Source: Acidimicrobiales bacterium
GTDB taxonomy: Bacteria; Actinomycetota; Acidimicrobiia; Acidimicrobiales; SZUA-35
NCBI GenBank assembly: GCA_020630065.1
Contig: JAHDCC010000026.1
Location: 1 to 43,884, forward strand
Reading direction: 5' to 3'
DNA length: 43,884 nt
How positions within the stretch are numbered: position 1 is the first letter of the stretch; every line of letters begins with the position of its first letter. The notes under the pieces are model-generated. The model saw nothing but the letters and a program-made list of their open reading frames with translations, did not search any database and was not told the origin of the DNA. Positions 41,433-43,884 of this stretch are shown in pieces. Both the position numbers and the translations under genes were made by a program.

Positions 41433-43064
41433 TTAGCGCTGGCGGGTGAGTGCAGTTTCGAACACAGTTTCCAACTTTGGGTGTGATCGAGCCCGGCGAG
41501 TTCGAGCTTGAGAGATTCTTGCTCGGGCTGCTCCATGGGTATAACTAAAGTGAGCAACGTTATTGCGAAACCAGGGTCCGTTCGTAACGTCGTACGCAAG
41601 GTCGGCATGACGACGAAGAAGACGTCGACAAAATCTGGACATTGCGATCCGTCGAGCAGCTCGCTCGAATGTGTATTCGCTCTGGCGAAGCGGCGATGCT
41701 ACTACTTGATTAGCTATCCGCCCGCTGGGTAAAGGGAGCTCAGCGGTATAGGCGAAGTGTACGTCGCCTGAGAGTACGGTAACTGATCCTCGTTGACAGT
41801 CGTCTGCCTGGAAAGTATCAAGAACGGCAGCTAGTCGTCTGGCCGAGTTCCCGAAGGCCGCCCAGTGTTCGAGGTCGACTGCTTGACGTAGAAATTCGCC
41901 GACTCGAGAAATAAAACCTCGATCGCTATTGATGAGCGATGAGACCCGCCGTTCAAGGCGCTGGATTCCGTCGGGTAACAGCCATGGAACACTGGTGACG
42001 ACGAGAAGATGTTCGGCTGGTGTCGTTTTGACCAGTTGCTCTAGCCAGCGCCAATCGTAGGGCGACAGCACTGATCGGCTATCCGGGTCGAGTACCCGCC
42101 CGCATCGCGAATCGACAACGGCAATACAGAGTCGGTCATCGAGCGTGTGGGAGTACGACCATGAGGCGCCCTTGGGGGCGTCGTTTCTGGTCATTAAATC
42201 GCAGAACGTTTCGAGTACTTCGGCGCCGTCATCAGCGGCAGATATTGCGGCAAACAGAGGGTCGTCCGAGCGTTGCGCCGAAGAAAGGTTCCCAACGTGC
42301 TGATAAACCCAGTAGGCCATCAAACCGGAGATAACTCGGTCGGACCACCAGTTTTTCTCGGACATCTCAGCAGCCCAGGATTGGCTAGTGTTCCAGTCAT
42401 CGATGATGTCGTGATCATCGAAAACCATGAGACTCGGAACTGTGGCAAGCAGACGTCGAATTTTCGGGTGGGCCCATGTGTGCTGGTAGAGCCATGTGTA
42501 CTCTTCGAAACTCGTCACGTCTGGGCGCCCAAATTCTGGTGGGCCGCCCCGTCGAATAGCTAGTCGGCATTCGACAGACTCGTGTTTTTCATCGGCATAG
42601 ACCTGATCGCCGGTGAGGAGAATAAGGTGCGGTGCCGGGCGGACACCCGACTCGATCTCGTGGGCCAGTGTTGCGAGGGCATCCGGGCCTAAATCTCCGT
42701 AAGACGATGACTTCCGGCGGAACCAGAGTGGCTCAGGAGCTTGCTGACGGCACGAACCTCCTGCGATCTGAATGGCTGAATTTACTACTGGTAAAGCGAT
42801 GGTGGCCGCCGATGGGCCTATCTCGGGCGGAGGCCAGAGCAAGGAGCCGTCAGCAATCACACTGTAAGATATCGAAATTACGTCTGGTGTCACTGGACGG
42901 AGCGGCACCAAAGCGTAGTGATGTCCGGCAATGCAGAACGTTGACACCCGTGTGCCGTTGACGTCTACCTTACAAGGTCGATCTAGCTCGACCCATACCG
43001 TCAGGTCCTTGGGAGCGGTACCTCGAACGATCGGTCCAAGAAGCAATTTGGGCGCAGCGGTCAC
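41433..43064 (-). CDS. PhoD-like metallophosphatase
   Basis: 543 residues from the GTG at 43064. I prefer this to the upstream TTG because a perfect TATAAT lies six bases before GTG. Metal-site motifs: GGSCRQQ, LLTGDQVYAD, MVFDDHDIIDDW and LSGDVHFAYT. These belong to the PhoD/purple-acid-phosphatase-like calcineurin-type group. The N-terminal fibronectin-like domain (LLLGPIVRGTAPKDLTVWVEL) also fits. No Tat signal is visible, so unlike classical PhoD this protein may be cytoplasmic. The C-terminal LETVFETALTR is typical of the family. It may hydrolyse phosphodiesters or phosphomonoesters under phosphate stress. Confidence 0.85.
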   Translation of the reverse strand: MTAAPKLLLGPIVRGTAPKDLTVWVELDRPCKVDVNGTRVSTFCIAGHHYALVPLRPVTPDVISISYSVIADGSLLWPPPEIGPSAATIALPVVNSAIQIAGGSCRQQAPEPLWFRRKSSSYGDLGPDALATLAHEIESGVRPAPHLILLTGDQVYADEKHESVECRLAIRRGGPPEFGRPDVTSFEEYTWLYQHTWAHPKIRRLLATVPSLMVFDDHDIIDDWNTSQSWAAEMSEKNWWSDRVISGLMAYWVYQHVGNLSSAQRSDDPLFAAISAADDGAEVLETFCDLMTRNDAPKGASWSYSHTLDDRLCIAVVDSRCGRVLDPDSRSVLSPYDWRWLEQLVKTTPAEHLLVVTSVPWLLPDGIQRLERRVSSLINSDRGFISRVGEFLRQAVDLEHWAAFGNSARRLAAVLDTFQADDCQRGSVTVLSGDVHFAYTAELPLPSGRIANQVVASPLRQSEYTFERAARRIAMSRFCRRLLRRHADLAYDVTNGPWFRNNVAHFSYTHGAARARISQARTRRARSHPKLETVFETALTRQR

Positions 43065-43076
43065 TACGTAATTATA
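43065..43076 (-). promoter_or_regulatory. Leaderless promoter -10 box of the PhoD-like gene
   Basis: On the minus strand the consensus TATAAT (43076-43071) is followed by TACGTA and then GTG. The -10 sequence is perfect and the distance of six bases matches other leaderless starts in this window. Confidence 0.65.
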
Positions 43077-43139
43077 TCTATAGTCTAGTCGTCCGAGTCC
43101 TGTCGGTGAAGACAACGTGGGACGATCAGGAAGCGTGCA

Positions 43140-43884
43140 CTATCGATACTCAGGATTTTGATCCGCAGCATTTGTTACTTGGTACCACTCGTCGATCTTG
43201 TTGCCGTCGGTTGGGTACCCTCCGGCCTCTTTTAAAAGCTTCGCAGCGTGCATTAGGTTCCAAGTCATTACCGTCGTGTTCTTGTTCGTGAATTCACTGT
43301 CATACCCAGTAGGAGTGTCCACATCCTCGACGATGTCTCCGTAACTCGGGCCGGGTCCTATTTTGCCAAGCCAGCCGCAGTCCGCCGCTGGCGGCACGAC
43401 ATAGCCAACATGTTGCATTGCATACAGAACGTCGCGGGCGACCGCCTTTACCCCGTCTTCGTCGCCGGTTACTATACAACCGGCGGTCTTGCCGTAATAA
43501 ACGTACTGACCTTTATCCTTCGTTGTACCGCTGTACGCGTACATGCGTTCAATGACGAGCGTTGCCACACTTGATTTAGCACCCAACCAAATGGGAGAGC
43601 CGATTACTAAATATCGGCGGCCTCAATTTTTGCTTGAATAGTCGGCCAGTCGTCGATCTCAACGCCATGTTCAGTCATATCCCGTTGCATTCCGAAAGCG
43701 ATGTCATAGTCCAAGACGTGCTCTACTGAGACCGCAATCCCTGCAGACCGCATTACACCGGCGGCTCGTTTTATCAGACGCATCGTATGTGAGGCGTCCG
43801 CATTGGCGTTGAGCGAACGTTTAAGAATAGTGAGGTGACCCCATAGATTCGGTCCGGGTGTTGTGCGGTTCTGTTGGCTCGTCC
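43140..43884 (-). pseudogene. Flavodoxin-family NAD(P)H oxidoreductase, frameshifted and cut by the window edge
   Basis: Two frames join into one protein. From the window edge to 43607 the first reads TLKRS-like start (ILKRSLNANADASHTMRLIK), HVLDYDIAFGM and DWPTIQAKIEAADI and then hits TAG. One frame over, the homology goes on without a gap: IGSPIWLGAKSSVATLVIERMY, YYGKTAGCIVTGDEDG, NTTVMTWNLMHAAKLL and the end NPEYR. A single missing base at about 43605-43610 explains the shift. The intact family are FMN-binding reductases with the conserved SPIWLG and TGNEDG phosphate/flavin loops. It is either a recent pseudogene or a sequencing error. The stop lies 75 bases before the chosen PhoD-like start. 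Confidence 0.75.

Noticed and set aside
41246-41608. Alternative minus-strand frame at the end of the PhoD-like gene, suspected frameshift
   Set aside because: The main frame ends in LETVFETALTR, the expected C-terminal motif, so no frameshift is needed.

Overview
The window looks like an accessory chromosomal region of an actinobacterium, possibly of the class Acidimicrobiia. Base composition is moderate, short actinobacterial families are present, and many genes have a TANNNT box 6-7 bases before the start codon, as expected of leaderless mRNAs. The species assignment is an inference.

Bases 1-6.8 kb hold a defence locus on the minus strand. An adenine-type DNA methyltransferase, an SF2 helicase/ATPase and a GIY-YIG nuclease are joined by 8-base and 4-base gene overlaps. 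An HNH-type protein lies on the opposite strand. Bases 7.1-10.5 kb hold what I consider the most interesting locus, a compact RiPP-like cluster. It has an XRE/DUF5919-like regulator, a Nudix hydrolase, a promoter region with iterated TCTTG motifs, a 56-residue candidate precursor peptide, an HExxH protein resembling peptide beta-hydroxylases, and a SAM methyltransferase.

Bases 10.5-13.8 kb are a toxin-antitoxin cluster. It contains two near-identical RHH/BrnT-like modules with conserved leaderless promoters, and a Phd/RelE-like module whose promoter has a perfect 16-base palindrome filling the -35/-10 spacer. It also contains a doc toxin pseudogene, a twice-frameshifted isoprenylcysteine-methyltransferase pseudogene, and several long palindromes. 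Bases 13.8-16.4 kb hold two unknown membrane proteins, an orphan Imm63-like immunity gene coupled to a broken upstream frame, and a TetR regulator carrying a 12-bp VNTR. The TetR gene is divergent from a MacB/FtsX-type ABC exporter operon (16.5-20.2 kb) that ends with a 38-residue membrane peptide.

Bases 20.4-23.1 kb are degraded IS3-family elements around an MscS channel. One IS3 fragment has replaced all but the last 51 residues of a heliorhodopsin gene, which sits directly upstream of an SRPBCC-SDR gene pair. A glutamate-type dehydrogenase follows.

From 26.7 kb the content is more housekeeping-like: GT2 glycosyltransferase, DUF3253 protein, large-subunit catalase, and a tightly overlapping PIG-L deacetylase / acyl-CoA-dehydrogenase-like / NodS-like methyltransferase operon. 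These are followed by topoisomerase IB, a photolyase/cryptochrome, MurG-like, GT4 and GT2 glycosyltransferases, a CPA1 antiporter, a PhoD-like phosphatase with a TATAAT leaderless promoter, and a flavodoxin-family oxidoreductase broken by a single-base frameshift at the window edge. No rRNA, tRNA or CRISPR array was seen.
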